Notes: a model not told the origin generated them from the letters alone. A stretch of DNA of 64,000 nucleotides from Verrucomicrobiota bacterium (GCA_018648805.1 JABGQM010000023.1:1-64000); one strand, 5' to 3'; positions 8,309 to 17,767 are shown, counted from the stretch's first letter. Translations and numbers: made by a program.

Positions 8309-8719
8309 TCACTCGCTGGGGATAAAGGCCCCAAAAATAAAATCGTCTACGCCGGCTTCGCCCATCGCCCCCATGACCTTGCGCACAGCCTTGTGGGCCG
8401 TATTCTGATCGGCGCGCAGGTAGATCTTGATGTTCGGGTTCGAGGCCTTGTACTCAAGCACCATGGTCTTGAGGTCGGCCAATTCGACCGGCACACTGCC
8501 ACCGTACAGGTTGCCATCCTTGTCAATATTGACCACAAACCGATTCGGGCGCTCCGTCGGCACGACGGCCTTTGTGGCGGTCGGAATCTCCATGGGCAGA
8601 CTCTGCGTCTGGCTGAGTTGCGAGGCACACATGAAGAACACGAGCAGCAGGAAGACCATGTCGATCATGGGGGCCATGACAAACTTGGCATCGTCACTGT
8701 TATCGACCGGAATGTTCAT
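8309..8719 (-). CDS. ExbD/TolR-family proton-channel subunit (first copy)
   Basis: A 136-residue protein with the helix MAPMIDMVFLLLVFFMCASQ (residues about 15-35), containing the conserved Asp, then a periplasmic ExbD domain that includes VVNIDKDGNLYGG and IYLRADQNT. Its ATG overlaps the TGA of exbB. It would pair with ExbB to turn proton flow into mechanical work in the envelope. Confidence 0.9.
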   Translation of the reverse strand: MNIPVDNSDDAKFVMAPMIDMVFLLLVFFMCASQLSQTQSLPMEIPTATKAVVPTERPNRFVVNIDKDGNLYGGSVPVELADLKTMVLEYKASNPNIKIYLRADQNTAHKAVRKVMGAMGEAGVDDFIFGAFIPSE

Positions 8720-9537
8720 TCAGCGGCCTCGACGGCAACCGGCGCCGGCTCATCCACCACCTGCACGCCGTGATGGCCGCGCGAAGCGGAGACCAGGTGA
8801 TGCGAAAGGTTCCCCAGCACACGTCCCAGCCGGGTCAGGTTGGCGGTGTAGTTGCCCTTGAGGTGGAAGTAAAGGAACATGGCGGGAATACCGATCAGGA
8901 GGCCGGTGGCGGTTGTGATGAGGGCTTCACCGATGTTGCCGGCCAAGACCTCGGGCTTACCCATGGCGCCCTTACCGATCTTATCGAACGCCTTGATCAT
9001 ACCGCTAACGGTTCCCAGCAACCCGACCATGGGGGCGATCTGGGCGATCAGGGAGAGATAGCCGATCGTGCGCGTGCCGCCGGCGGTCTCCTCGATCGAG
9101 GCCTCTTCCATGGCTTTCTCCATGCTAACCGCATCGATCTCGTCGCCTTCGATACGCCGCAGGCCGGCCATCAGGATATTGGTCAGCAGACTGGGCGTGG
9201 CCGCACAGACGGCCATGGCTTCCTTGAGATCGAGCTGCACCAGCTTCTGTTGTAGATCCGGCACGAGCTCCGGGGTCAGCATCTTGCTGGGGCGGACCAG
9301 CATAAAGCCGTAGGCTCCCAGGGCAATCGTGGCCACGGAGAGGAGTCCGAGCGGCCACATCAGGATGCCGCCCTTCTTGAGCAGGCCGATCAGTGAGGTC
9401 TTCTGCGCCACGGGTTCCTCGACGGCAGCGCCGGCGGCGGCCGGGGCGGCGGTCGTCTGGGCCAGTGCGGCCGACCAGATACCTGCGAGGCAGATGCTCA
9501 ATAATACGATTGCGATCCAACGATACCTGGGTCTCAT
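8716..9537 (-). CDS. ExbB/TolQ/MotA-family proton-channel protein
   Basis: This 273-residue inner-membrane protein begins with a cleavable-looking signal peptide (residues 1-26, ending AALAQ), as in the longer ExbB class. It then has a membrane helix at about 48-75 and two more around APMVGLLGTVSGMIKAF and TTATGLLIGIPAMFLYF, the family's conserved pore helices. AGAGGA precedes the ATG. The gene starts the channel part of the operon, 19 bp after a secreted protein of unknown role. Confidence 0.9.
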   Translation of the reverse strand: MRPRYRWIAIVLLSICLAGIWSAALAQTTAAPAAAGAAVEEPVAQKTSLIGLLKKGGILMWPLGLLSVATIALGAYGFMLVRPSKMLTPELVPDLQQKLVQLDLKEAMAVCAATPSLLTNILMAGLRRIEGDEIDAVSMEKAMEEASIEETAGGTRTIGYLSLIAQIAPMVGLLGTVSGMIKAFDKIGKGAMGKPEVLAGNIGEALITTATGLLIGIPAMFLYFHLKGNYTANLTRLGRVLGNLSHHLVSASRGHHGVQVVDEPAPVAVEAAE

Positions 9538-9556
9538 AGCGGGTCCTCTCTGTGCC

Positions 9557-10603
9557 CTACTCCGTCACCGGTGGCGGGGCCTTGTTCAGCAGCTTGCTAA
9601 CATTTCGATTCATATTCTCTTGAACACCAAAAAACACGTTGACCAGCGGGGCCGGTTCTTTCCCCGAGGTATGCCCCGCATCGCGGATACCGCGCAGGTG
9701 CACGAGTGCGGTGCGGCCGGCGGCGGTGGCGGGGAAGAGGGTGCCGACTTCGTAGAAGACATCCCGCGCACGGTAATAGGATTCGAGGCGTTCGTAGCAG
9801 CGGGCCGACATCAGGAGGGCATCCGGAAAGATCTCGATATCTTTATTGGCGAAACAGATGGCGCGCGCGGCGGCGTCGAGGGCATCCGCGAACGCTTCGT
9901 CGGCGTAGGCCATGTGGCTGCGCACCATCCAGTAGCTGCCCATGGCCGCGTCACCGGGAAACGGTTCGGCCATCTTTTCGATCAGCACATCGGCCATATC
10001 GCGTTTCCCGAGGGCGAGCAGCGCCTCAGCGGCGCGGGCTTCGCCCACGAGGGCCAGCTCCGACCACGAGGCCTTACCCAGTCCGCGGTAGAGCGCAAAA
10101 GCGGACTTGGCGCGCTGAACGGCGGGTGCATCCAAGGCGGGATGTGTTTCAGCGGCCAATCGAAAACCGGTACTCTTAAGCAGGTGGCCGGCGGCATCGC
10201 GCACGAGTTCGACCCCGTTGTTCTGGGGTAGATCGAGGTAGGGCACGAGTGAGCGCACAACAGGAAGCATGAGAATGCCGGCGCGCCCCCAATTGCGGGC
10301 GGTGACGGCGTCGTTGATTTCGGCGCGTGACGGGTTGACATCGAAGAAGGCGCTATCGATACGTCCCACCGGCACGCGCACCTGCTGTCCCCCCTTGGCA
10401 CTCGTAAAGACGACTTTGTCATCCACACGGCCGACCAGCTGACCGTCACGCATCTTACCGCTCACGGTGAGACGCACGTTCACGGGCACGCTGGCGGTAT
10501 ACCCCGACGCGCTGACGGTCTGGGCGGAGAGTATCGCGGCACTGACCATCCACGCGGCGACGGCGGTCACGACAACAGCGGGTGTATGCATCGCCCGTTT
10601 CAT
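9557..10603 (-). CDS. Secreted protein with helical-repeat C-terminus, unknown role
   Basis: ATG 10603 overlaps the TGA of the preceding TPR gene, giving 348 residues. A signal peptide (MKRAMHTPAVVVTAVAAWM to about residue 27) precedes a small beta-rich segment with GQLVGRVDDKVVFTSAKGG. The remainder is helical and TPR-like (ALFALGKRDMADVLIEKMAE-type units; SARCYERLESYYRARDVFYEVG). No family name can be given. Its position between a large TPR protein and exbB suggests it belongs to the same periplasmic assembly. Confidence 0.7.
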   Translation of the reverse strand: MKRAMHTPAVVVTAVAAWMVSAAILSAQTVSASGYTASVPVNVRLTVSGKMRDGQLVGRVDDKVVFTSAKGGQQVRVPVGRIDSAFFDVNPSRAEINDAVTARNWGRAGILMLPVVRSLVPYLDLPQNNGVELVRDAAGHLLKSTGFRLAAETHPALDAPAVQRAKSAFALYRGLGKASWSELALVGEARAAEALLALGKRDMADVLIEKMAEPFPGDAAMGSYWMVRSHMAYADEAFADALDAAARAICFANKDIEIFPDALLMSARCYERLESYYRARDVFYEVGTLFPATAAGRTALVHLRGIRDAGHTSGKEPAPLVNVFFGVQENMNRNVSKLLNKAPPPVTE

Positions 10604-13431
10604 GATCCGTCCTGTCCTCTCAGCCATGCGCGGGCCTTCTCCATCTCGGGCTGATCGGCCAGCGACGATAGCGACACCATCTCGCGAAGCACTTCGCGCG
10701 CCTTCTCGGGCTGGAAGAGCCGCTTCAGACACTCAGCGCGGCGGTAATACGCCCGCGCGCTCCAGCCGGCGTAGTGACCGTACATCAGGTAGATGCGTTC
10801 ATAGAAGGCCGCGGCCTGATCGAAGCGACGCTGCGCAAAGGCGCATTCGCCGCGGCCATAGAGCGCTTCGGGCCAGACCGTGCGCCACTCACGCACGCCG
10901 AGGACATCCTTATACATCTGGTCGGCGCGTGGGTATTGGCGCTGTTCGCTGTAGATTTGGCCCAACAGCAGAAGCGCCTGGGCCGCCTCGCCGCTGGTGG
11001 CAAACGCTTCGCGAATAGCGTTGAGGTGCTGCGTAGCTTCGTTGAAGGATTGATAGGCGTCACTATGGACCTCGGTCTTACGGGCCTGCTCGATCAGGTC
11101 ACGGGCCAGGACCATGCGGGCGTCGAGGGCGTAATCGGTCTCGGTGAAGGTGGCCACGATCTGTCGTGCGGCCTGGTGGACCAGGGCGATATCACCCTTG
11201 GCGCGCGCCAGCTCCATGACCATGGTCAGCACGGCCGGACTGGCCGCCGTGAGCCGTTCAGGCTTGAGGAGCTGCGTTGTGAGCGTCGCCTTGGTAGCCG
11301 AGGTGGTCGCATCATCGAGCAGCAAGGCGCGCTTGAGGCGCAGAGAGAGGGTCACCTTGCCGCCGCTGACCGCGCTGTTGTGGGCCTGGCGCAGCTCGTT
11401 GCGCGCACGGGTCCGCACATCCGCCGTGGTACTGCGCAGACGCCCAATCCACTCATCCATGATCATATCCACACCGATAGCACCGGGATCGTTGCCGTAG
11501 GTCTCAACCGCCTCGCGGTAGAAGCGCAGGGCGCCGGCCTGTTCGCCCTGGTTCCAGAGGGCGACGCCGATCCAGTAGACCGCCTGGGGCAAATTGGATC
11601 CCTCTTGCGCCTTGTCGAGATAGGTCTGAAAATGCTGGCGCAGTCGCTCGTAGTCGCCGTCGTCGTGAATGATGGTGCCGGCCTGGAAAGCGCAGTGGTT
11701 GTACTGCTCGGCGTTGAGTTCCGTGTGGAGCATGGCCTGCTGGTAGAAGCGAACGGCATCGTCCGTACGGCCGACGGTGCCGCCCACATCCGCGCGCATC
11801 ATCTTGGCCTCACCGGCCAGCCTACTTTGCGGGTAGCGGTCAAGGAAGGCAATCAGGCCCACGTCGGCCTCTTCGAAGAGGGACTGGCCGTAGTCACATA
11901 CCGCGACACGGAACGAGGCGTCCTCGCGATAGGCACAGTTCGGAAAATCCCGGACGAGCTTCCGGAAGACGCTACCGGCCTCGGCGTACTCCAGCTCAAA
12001 GAGGTGCGCCATGGCGATCCAGTAGGTCGCATCCGGACGCAGATGGCTGGCCGGATATTTCTCGACCAGCCGATTCAGCCAGGTCAGGGTGGCATCGAAA
12101 TCCTCCTCCATAAAGGAGGCATAGCCCAGGAGGAACATGCATTCCGCCCCGGCCGTGTGTTCCGGCTTGATCTCGAGCGTACGGGTCAGGTGGGCGATCA
12201 GGTCGGGCCAGCGTTTCTCGATGGCGTAGAGCTGAGCCATGGAGAGGGTCAGTGGATCGAAGTATTCACCGGCGGGGTATTTCTCCATGAACTGGGCGCC
12301 GACCTTGTAGGCTTGGGTCCAGGGCTTGACCTGGGTGCAGCACTGGTAGGCCAGGTAGAGGGTCTCCTGGGCCAAGGGTTCCTCGGCGATGGCGTTGACG
12401 AAGATGAACATCTCGCGCGCCTCGCGGTAGCGCATGAACTCCATGTAGCCACGCGCTATGCGGTAGTGCAGTTCGACGTCGTAGCTATCGAGGCCCTCGA
12501 TGGCCTCGACCTCGGCTTCCAGTTCGCCCAGGCTCTCCTGCAGACGCATCAGGCCGCGGGGATTGCCAGGGGTACGCTTCAGGTATTCGGCCCGCCGTTT
12601 CAGATAGTCGAGTTGGGTCCGACTGCGCGCGGCCACGGTTTCGTAGGGGTAGACCGTGCGAAAAATCCAAAGCGCCTCGCGGTAGCGTTCATCCCCAAAG
12701 AGGGCATCGCCCGCTTCGAGGGCGGCGATGTTAAAGGCCACCGAGCGGGAGGCAAAGCTGTTGGGGCGCAGAATGAAGGGCATGAGTGGATAGAGCTTCT
12801 CCAGGTCCAGCTCCTTGAGGTAGGCCGTCCCGAGGAGCGTGGCGGCCCAATTGCGGCGCAGAAAATCACCGGCGTGGGTATAGACCTGAATCAGATGCGG
12901 GATGGCTTCGGGCCACTGATCGCGGGCCAGGTGACAGCGTGCGATGGCGCTGTAGATATCCGCCTTCTGACTGAACCCGTACTGGTAGCGGCGCAGGATC
13001 ATCTCATAGGCCTTGAGGGCATCATCCAGACGGTTCTGGAAGCGCTTGCAGTCGGCGATATAGTGGGCGGCCTCGGCGGCCTTGCCTTTGTTGCGGAACT
13101 TGCGAAGGTACTCGTTGAAAGCCTTGTCCGCCGGGGCAAACTGACCGGTGAAGAAGTAGCAGACGCCCAAGTTGTAGTAGATCATCTCCATGCCGGCCTG
13201 CACAGAGGAGTTGGAGCTGTCGCCCAGCATCTCGATCAACATCATGAGGTCCGGGATCGCCTCCTCGAAGGCGCCCTGGCCGAGCTTGGACAAGACAGCG
13301 GTGCGTATCTCGCGGGGACTCAGTGCGGCTGGCGCCACAGAGGGCAGGACCGCCAGACAGAGCCACACAGCGAGAAGGCCGCGTAAACGCAGACGGGCAA
13401 GAAGACTGGATGGCGTGGGGCTGACAGACAT
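10600..13431 (-). CDS. Large secreted tetratricopeptide-repeat protein
   Basis: 943 residues from ATG 13431, with a signal peptide ending near SVAPAA (residues about 30-36). The whole mature protein is TPR/Sel-like helical hairpins: repeated patterns such as NLGVCYFFTGQFAPADKAF, YWIAMAHLFELEYAEAGSVF, YGRGECAFAQRRFDQAAAF and YRRAECLKRLFQPEKAREVL. It is likely a periplasmic scaffold. It heads the run TPR, secreted protein, exbB, exbD, exbD, vWA and asnS, which is joined by overlaps or short gaps. A link to a proton-driven envelope machine is inferred from order only. Confidence 0.82.
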   Translation of the reverse strand: MSVSPTPSSLLARLRLRGLLAVWLCLAVLPSVAPAALSPREIRTAVLSKLGQGAFEEAIPDLMMLIEMLGDSSNSSVQAGMEMIYYNLGVCYFFTGQFAPADKAFNEYLRKFRNKGKAAEAAHYIADCKRFQNRLDDALKAYEMILRRYQYGFSQKADIYSAIARCHLARDQWPEAIPHLIQVYTHAGDFLRRNWAATLLGTAYLKELDLEKLYPLMPFILRPNSFASRSVAFNIAALEAGDALFGDERYREALWIFRTVYPYETVAARSRTQLDYLKRRAEYLKRTPGNPRGLMRLQESLGELEAEVEAIEGLDSYDVELHYRIARGYMEFMRYREAREMFIFVNAIAEEPLAQETLYLAYQCCTQVKPWTQAYKVGAQFMEKYPAGEYFDPLTLSMAQLYAIEKRWPDLIAHLTRTLEIKPEHTAGAECMFLLGYASFMEEDFDATLTWLNRLVEKYPASHLRPDATYWIAMAHLFELEYAEAGSVFRKLVRDFPNCAYREDASFRVAVCDYGQSLFEEADVGLIAFLDRYPQSRLAGEAKMMRADVGGTVGRTDDAVRFYQQAMLHTELNAEQYNHCAFQAGTIIHDDGDYERLRQHFQTYLDKAQEGSNLPQAVYWIGVALWNQGEQAGALRFYREAVETYGNDPGAIGVDMIMDEWIGRLRSTTADVRTRARNELRQAHNSAVSGGKVTLSLRLKRALLLDDATTSATKATLTTQLLKPERLTAASPAVLTMVMELARAKGDIALVHQAARQIVATFTETDYALDARMVLARDLIEQARKTEVHSDAYQSFNEATQHLNAIREAFATSGEAAQALLLLGQIYSEQRQYPRADQMYKDVLGVREWRTVWPEALYGRGECAFAQRRFDQAAAFYERIYLMYGHYAGWSARAYYRRAECLKRLFQPEKAREVLREMVSLSSLADQPEMEKARAWLRGQDGS

Positions 13432-13464
13432 GAAATGGGATAGTGCCAAAGAAGCCGGGGGGCG

Positions 13465-15327
13465 TCAATCCTCACAGGCATCAAAATCGGCCGAAGGGAA
13501 AATCATGGCCATCCCGAATTCCATCTGGAATTCCGGGTCGAGCGAGAGGTCGATGTGTTCGGTTTGCGTCTGCAGCCTGGCGGCGTAGTCGCGCTCACGA
13601 TCAGACAGCAGGACCAGCTTGGCGCCGAGCGAAGCCGCGTTGCCAATGAAGCGGATACGGTCGCCCGAAATCTGGGGCAACAGACCGATACGCCGTGCGT
13701 TGCTGCGCCGGATAAAGTTACCGAATGCACCGGCCAGCAGCACCCGGTGAATCGCATCCGCTTCGAGGCCCGCGCGGCGCAGCATGATCTGTACGCCTGC
13801 ACGGACGGCCCCGGTGGCGAGTTGGAGTTCACGCACATCTTTCTGCCAGAGATAGATGGCTTCGTCCCCGGCCGCCTCGGCTTCGGAGGCCAGCATGAAA
13901 CGCGTCTCATGGCCCTCGGTCACAAGGCGCGCCTGCAGGGCCGGCGCGACGCCGGCGGGTAGCTCATCGACGGGCAGGATGCGGCCGGTTTCATCGATAA
14001 TACCGGCGCGCAGGAGTTCGGCGGCGGCGTCGATCAGGGCCGTGCCGCACAAACCGGCCGGCGGGGCGTCACCGATCACATTGATCGCCACATCGTCGCG
14101 GATGATCACCTTCTCGATCGCCCCGGTCGCGGCGCGCATGCCCTGCCGGATACGCGCGCCTTCGAAGGCGGGGCCGGCCGCCGTGGAGGTCGCCAGCAAC
14201 TGGTCGCCATTGGCCAGAACGATCTCCCCGTTGGTCCCGATATCGACAAAGAGGACGGGCTCATCCCACTGGTCAAGCCGCGCCGCCACGATACCCGCGA
14301 CCGTGTCTCCGCCCACAAAGCTGCCGATCTGGGGAAAGACATACACCTCGGCCGCCACGTTGGCCTTGAGGCCCAGGGACGCCGCGGAGAGGATCTGGGC
14401 CTCTTCAAACGCCTGCACAAACGGTACTTCGCCCAGGGCCGAGGGATCGTAGCCACAGAAGATCTGCTGCATGGTCGAGTTGCCGGCCAGGACGATTTCG
14501 TAGACCTCGTCGCTACGAACATCGGCTTTCGCCACGAGCTCGGACACGATGGCGTTGAGGCAGGCCACCGTGGCGGCCTGCAGCTCGGCAAGGCCATCGT
14601 CGTGCTCGCGCAAATGCATAATGCGGGAGATCACGTCGTCACCAAAGGTGACTTGGGGATTGATCTGCGAGGCCACGGCACATTCGCGGCCCGAGACCAG
14701 ATCGAACAGTTTACCCACCACCGTCGTGGAGCCCAGATCGACCGCAACGCCATAGCCATCGGCGGTGGTGTCACCCGGTTCGAGTGCGACTAAATGATGA
14801 TTCGAAAGGACAGCCGTGCCCTGCCAATCGTTATCGCGCAGGAAACCGGACATGACGCGCATGAGCGTGGGGGAAACCGAGATGTCACCCAGGGCGGCCT
14901 GCAGTCGTGGTAGATCGGCACGGGGATCTTCACTGCTGGGAGGGGGCAGCGTGAAACGTTTCTTATGGACCAGAGGCGCCACCTCGACATCGGCGCCGCT
15001 GTCGGCCGTGAGAATCTGCTGCGTGCTTTCGAAGGTGGACTCCGCCGGGATCTCGACCACGAGCGGGGTCGTGACGGCGGTGCAGCAGGCGAGCCGGTAT
15101 CCCTGGGCGACCTGTTCGGGCGTGAGCGTCCCGATCGACGCCGGCGAGGGATCGGGCGGCGCATCGACAAGCCGCACGCGGCATTTGCCGCAGCTGCCGC
15201 GGCCGCCGCAGGGGGTCTGTAAAATGATGCCGGCCCGGCCGGCGGCCTCCAACAAGACCGTTTCCGGAAGCACAAATACGCTGCGCCCCGTTGGCTGGAA
15301 TGTCACTTTGATCTCATGGCCCTGCAT
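13465..15327 (-). CDS. 2Fe-2S ferredoxin/ASKHA-domain protein (corrinoid activator-like, DUF4445)
   Basis: From ATG 15327 (GAGGGAGAT upstream) the protein has 620 residues. The N-terminus is a plant-type ferredoxin with Cys40, Cys46, Cys49 and a fourth Cys at 81 or 82. After a linker, the rest is an ASKHA-type ATPase-like fold: YGVAVDLGSTTVVGKLFDL, VLAGNSTMQQIF, FVDIGTNGEIVLANGD and VLLAGAFGNFI. This is the layout of RACo-type proteins that reductively activate corrinoid methyltransferases with ATP. No corrinoid protein or methyltransferase is nearby. It is divergent from an aldo/keto reductase. Confidence 0.85.
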   Translation of the reverse strand: MQGHEIKVTFQPTGRSVFVLPETVLLEAAGRAGIILQTPCGGRGSCGKCRVRLVDAPPDPSPASIGTLTPEQVAQGYRLACCTAVTTPLVVEIPAESTFESTQQILTADSGADVEVAPLVHKKRFTLPPPSSEDPRADLPRLQAALGDISVSPTLMRVMSGFLRDNDWQGTAVLSNHHLVALEPGDTTADGYGVAVDLGSTTVVGKLFDLVSGRECAVASQINPQVTFGDDVISRIMHLREHDDGLAELQAATVACLNAIVSELVAKADVRSDEVYEIVLAGNSTMQQIFCGYDPSALGEVPFVQAFEEAQILSAASLGLKANVAAEVYVFPQIGSFVGGDTVAGIVAARLDQWDEPVLFVDIGTNGEIVLANGDQLLATSTAAGPAFEGARIRQGMRAATGAIEKVIIRDDVAINVIGDAPPAGLCGTALIDAAAELLRAGIIDETGRILPVDELPAGVAPALQARLVTEGHETRFMLASEAEAAGDEAIYLWQKDVRELQLATGAVRAGVQIMLRRAGLEADAIHRVLLAGAFGNFIRRSNARRIGLLPQISGDRIRFIGNAASLGAKLVLLSDRERDYAARLQTQTEHIDLSLDPEFQMEFGMAMIFPSADFDACED

Positions 15328-15414
15328 GGTATCTCCCTCGTAGTTCGCGCGTTTATGGCATATCGCCGGATGGAGAACAAGCTCACGCTGGGTCAAATTC
15401 TGCTTTGAGAGCAC

Positions 15415-15442
15415 TTGACTCGTATGTATGGCACGCTATTCT
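15415..15442 (+). promoter_or_regulatory. Candidate promoter for the aldo/keto reductase
   Basis: TTGACT (15415-15420), 16 bp spacer, TATTCT (15437-15442), about 42 bp ahead of the ATG at 15484. Hexamers are close to the sigma-70 consensus (5/6 and 4/6). The same TTGACT with 16-bp spacing is seen ahead of rpmH. Confidence 0.4.
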
Positions 15443-15483
15443 TTCTGCCCCGTCAAAAAAGGCGGACAGAAAGTAGCAGGTTT

Positions 15484-16671
15484 ATGCAGTATCGACGATT
15501 TGGACGAACCGGACTGAGAATGCCCGTATTGACGTGCGGTGGCATGCGCTATCAGCAGTCGTGGAGTGATCTCGAGCCTGGCCAGGCACCTGACGGCCCA
15601 GGCCAGGCCAACCTGGAGGCGGTGATCCACCGCGCTTTCGAGTTGGGAATCAACCACATTGAGACCGCACGCGGTTACGGATCGAGTGAGGTCCAGCTGG
15701 GCTTCGTGCTGCCCTCCCTGCCTCGGGATGAGATTATTGTCCAGACCAAGATAGGCCCCACGGACAGCGAAGATGAATTTCTCAAGACGTTCGATCTCTC
15801 ACTCAAGAACCTGCAGCTCGACTATGTCGATCTGCTCGGCATTCACGGTATCAATAATGCCGAGTTGCTGGACAAGACCCTTCACCGCGGTACGCTGAGC
15901 GCGTGCCGTAAGCTGCAGGAGCGTGGCCTGGTGCGGCATGTCGGGTTTTCGACGCACGGTCCAACCGACACCCTCTTGGCAGCCGTCCAGACGGATGAGT
16001 TCAGCTATGTCAACCTGCACTGGTATTATTTTGACCAGATCAACTGGCCGGCGGTGCGAGCGGCCAGCGAACATGACATGGGCGTCTTCATCATCAGCCC
16101 GTCCGATAAAGGCGGCAAACTCTTCGATCCGCCGGACAAGCTTGTGCAGCTGTGCGACCCGCTTAGCCCGATGGGGTTCAACGATCTCTTCTGCCTGGGG
16201 CACGCCGAGGTCCACACCCTGAGTATCGGGGCGGCGCGTCCCTCGGATTTTGACGCCCATATTGAAATCCTGCCGCTGGTCAAGGATGCGATGATCGGAC
16301 TGCAGGCCGTGATGAAGCGCATCGAGAACGCGGCGGTCAACGTCATGGGGGCGGACTGGGCCGCCACGTGGCAGCACGGGCTTCCCCTCACGGTGAATGC
16401 CCCGGAGGAGGTTCCGCTCTACCACATTCTACGCATGTACACCATGGCCAAGGCCTTCGATATGGTCGAGTACGGCAAGATGCGGTACAATCTGCTGGGC
16501 AGCGGGGAGCACTGGTTCCCGGGCTGCAAGTTGGACAGCGTCGACTGGGATATGCTGGCGCGCCAGCTAAAGGATTACCATTTCGTGGATCGCCTGCCTG
16601 CGATCATGCGTGAGGCGCATGAGCTCTTCAATGCCGAGGACAAGAAGCGGCTGAGCGAGTCAGGCGACTAG
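15484..16671 (+). CDS. Aldo/keto reductase-family oxidoreductase
   Basis: ATG 15484 begins MQYRRFGRTGLRMPVLTCGG, the normal start of the family; 395 residues. The N-terminal ~280 residues form the NAD(P)H-dependent TIM barrel, with a FELGINHIETARGYGSSE block carrying the catalytic Asp-equivalent and Tyr region, a Lys in VQTKIG, and the YVDLLGIHGI strand. The C-terminal ~110 residues are an added helical domain, as in the larger COG1453-type group. That group often has a C-terminal Fe-S region, but the four-Cys pattern is not visible here. Substrate unknown. Confidence 0.85.
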   Translation: MQYRRFGRTGLRMPVLTCGGMRYQQSWSDLEPGQAPDGPGQANLEAVIHRAFELGINHIETARGYGSSEVQLGFVLPSLPRDEIIVQTKIGPTDSEDEFLKTFDLSLKNLQLDYVDLLGIHGINNAELLDKTLHRGTLSACRKLQERGLVRHVGFSTHGPTDTLLAAVQTDEFSYVNLHWYYFDQINWPAVRAASEHDMGVFIISPSDKGGKLFDPPDKLVQLCDPLSPMGFNDLFCLGHAEVHTLSIGAARPSDFDAHIEILPLVKDAMIGLQAVMKRIENAAVNVMGADWAATWQHGLPLTVNAPEEVPLYHILRMYTMAKAFDMVEYGKMRYNLLGSGEHWFPGCKLDSVDWDMLARQLKDYHFVDRLPAIMREAHELFNAEDKKRLSESGD

Positions 16672-16680
16672 GACACAAAA

Positions 16681-16718
16681 GGGGCGATGGGCCGTCCTTT
16701 GACAAGCACCACCGCCCC
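16681..16718. terminator. Hairpin between convergent genes, terminator candidate
   Basis: GGGGCGATGG (16681-16690) can pair with CCACCGCCCC (16709-16718) with one mismatch. It lies between the stop codons of the aldo/keto reductase and the outer-membrane protein gene. There is no T-run, so intrinsic termination is uncertain. Confidence 0.35.
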
Positions 16719-16735
16719 GCGGGGGTCATGTTTGG

Positions 16736-17446
16736 TTAGAAGTCGTGGCCCAGGGAGAGGACGCCGATGATCTCGGTGTCGTAGGGACCGCCATCCTCAA
16801 CACCCGGCAGCACGTCGTCATCAATCTGTCCCACATAGGTGACGCTGGCACCGATGAACGCGTAGCTTGCGCCAAGCGTAGCTGTGTAGTGCGAGAAGCC
16901 CGAGTCACCTTCATCGGGATTCACGTATCCGACCGTGACGCCTAGTTCAACGGAGAGGTCTTTGTTGACCTCGAACTCGTGTCCCACGCCAGCTTCGACG
17001 TAGATGCTGTCCTTGATTCCACCGTCGACGCCATAGTATAGGGCCACGGAGGGGGTCAGGAGCACATCCAGCCCGGCGCTGAGGGAGAGTTCACGGTCGG
17101 CGACGCCACCACCCGGGTAGACATACTCCGTGTAGCCAACCGACAGGTCGATGGCCTCCACGGGAATATCATACGAGACGGTGATATCGATTTCTGAGAA
17201 CTCGTTCTCCACGAGCGCGCCATCGTAGTCACCACGGTCAAGGTTACCCCACACCCCGATCGTCACCGGCAGGCCGCTCACTTCCACTCCCGGCTGCAGA
17301 ACCAGCCCATCATTGAAGGTCGCGCCGCGGAACACATAGGCGCTGGCCACATCCAGTGACACCGATACCTCCGCCGCCCTTCCCACTGTTGCACATGCCA
17401 GAATCGCCAGCACGACACCCCACGTCGTCGATGTATCAAGCCTCAT
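16736..17446 (-). CDS. Outer-membrane beta-barrel protein, TorF/Gcw_chp-like
   Basis: 236 residues from ATG 17446. This start has GGAGG 8 bases upstream, whereas the ATG at 17452 is too close to it. A signal peptide (LAILACATVGRAA) precedes alternating-residue beta strands. The first is VSVSLDVASAYVFRGATFND, the typical opening of the TorF/TIGR02001 family, and the last ends in GVLSLGHDF with a terminal Phe as used for barrel insertion. Function unknown. Confidence 0.78.
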   Translation of the reverse strand: MRLDTSTTWGVVLAILACATVGRAAEVSVSLDVASAYVFRGATFNDGLVLQPGVEVSGLPVTIGVWGNLDRGDYDGALVENEFSEIDITVSYDIPVEAIDLSVGYTEYVYPGGGVADRELSLSAGLDVLLTPSVALYYGVDGGIKDSIYVEAGVGHEFEVNKDLSVELGVTVGYVNPDEGDSGFSHYTATLGASYAFIGASVTYVGQIDDDVLPGVEDGGPYDTEIIGVLSLGHDF

Positions 17447-17767
17447 CCTCATACCTCCTCTATAAATGTTGCTAAACAAGAGTGCTTCCCGACGTGAAGC
17501 TTAGTCGCATTCTCCGTGCCAGCCCTGCGCATCAAAACGTATCTTATGTGCAATATACTTATGCCTAATGGTTTACACAATTCTGAGTTAGAGAGTCCTT
17601 CCCCGATCATTCACGCCTAGAATACATTTATGTATATCCTGCAGCCGTATAGAACATAATTGAATAGAGAAACAGAGAGACATCAGGAGACGAGAGAGAT
17701 GTGTCTCAGCGCTTGCACTTGGCGGGGCGATGGGGCAGAGTAGACGGCCATTAAGAGAGAGGTACTC
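17447..17767. other. 321-bp divergent intergenic region, torF-like and DAHP synthase
   Basis: No gene seen. It holds the minus-strand promoter candidate at 17552-17580 and a 14-bp palindrome ATACATTTATGTAT at 17622-17635, which could be an operator. Ahead of the GTG at 17768 there is only a purine-rich GAGAGAGG as ribosome site. Confidence 0.5.
17552..17580 (-). promoter_or_regulatory. Candidate promoter for the outer-membrane barrel gene
   Basis: On the minus strand, TTGTGT (17580-17575), a 17-bp spacer and TATATT (17557-17552). The -10 is strong (5/6) and the -35 weak. It would give a leader of about 100 nt. Confidence 0.33.

Noticed and set aside
10774..13386. 870-residue open frame on the plus strand
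   Set aside because: Antisense to the TPR gene; composition (His, Gly, Gln rich, no domain) is the normal mirror of a GC-rich gene, and the opposite strand has clear TPR repeats and a signal peptide.
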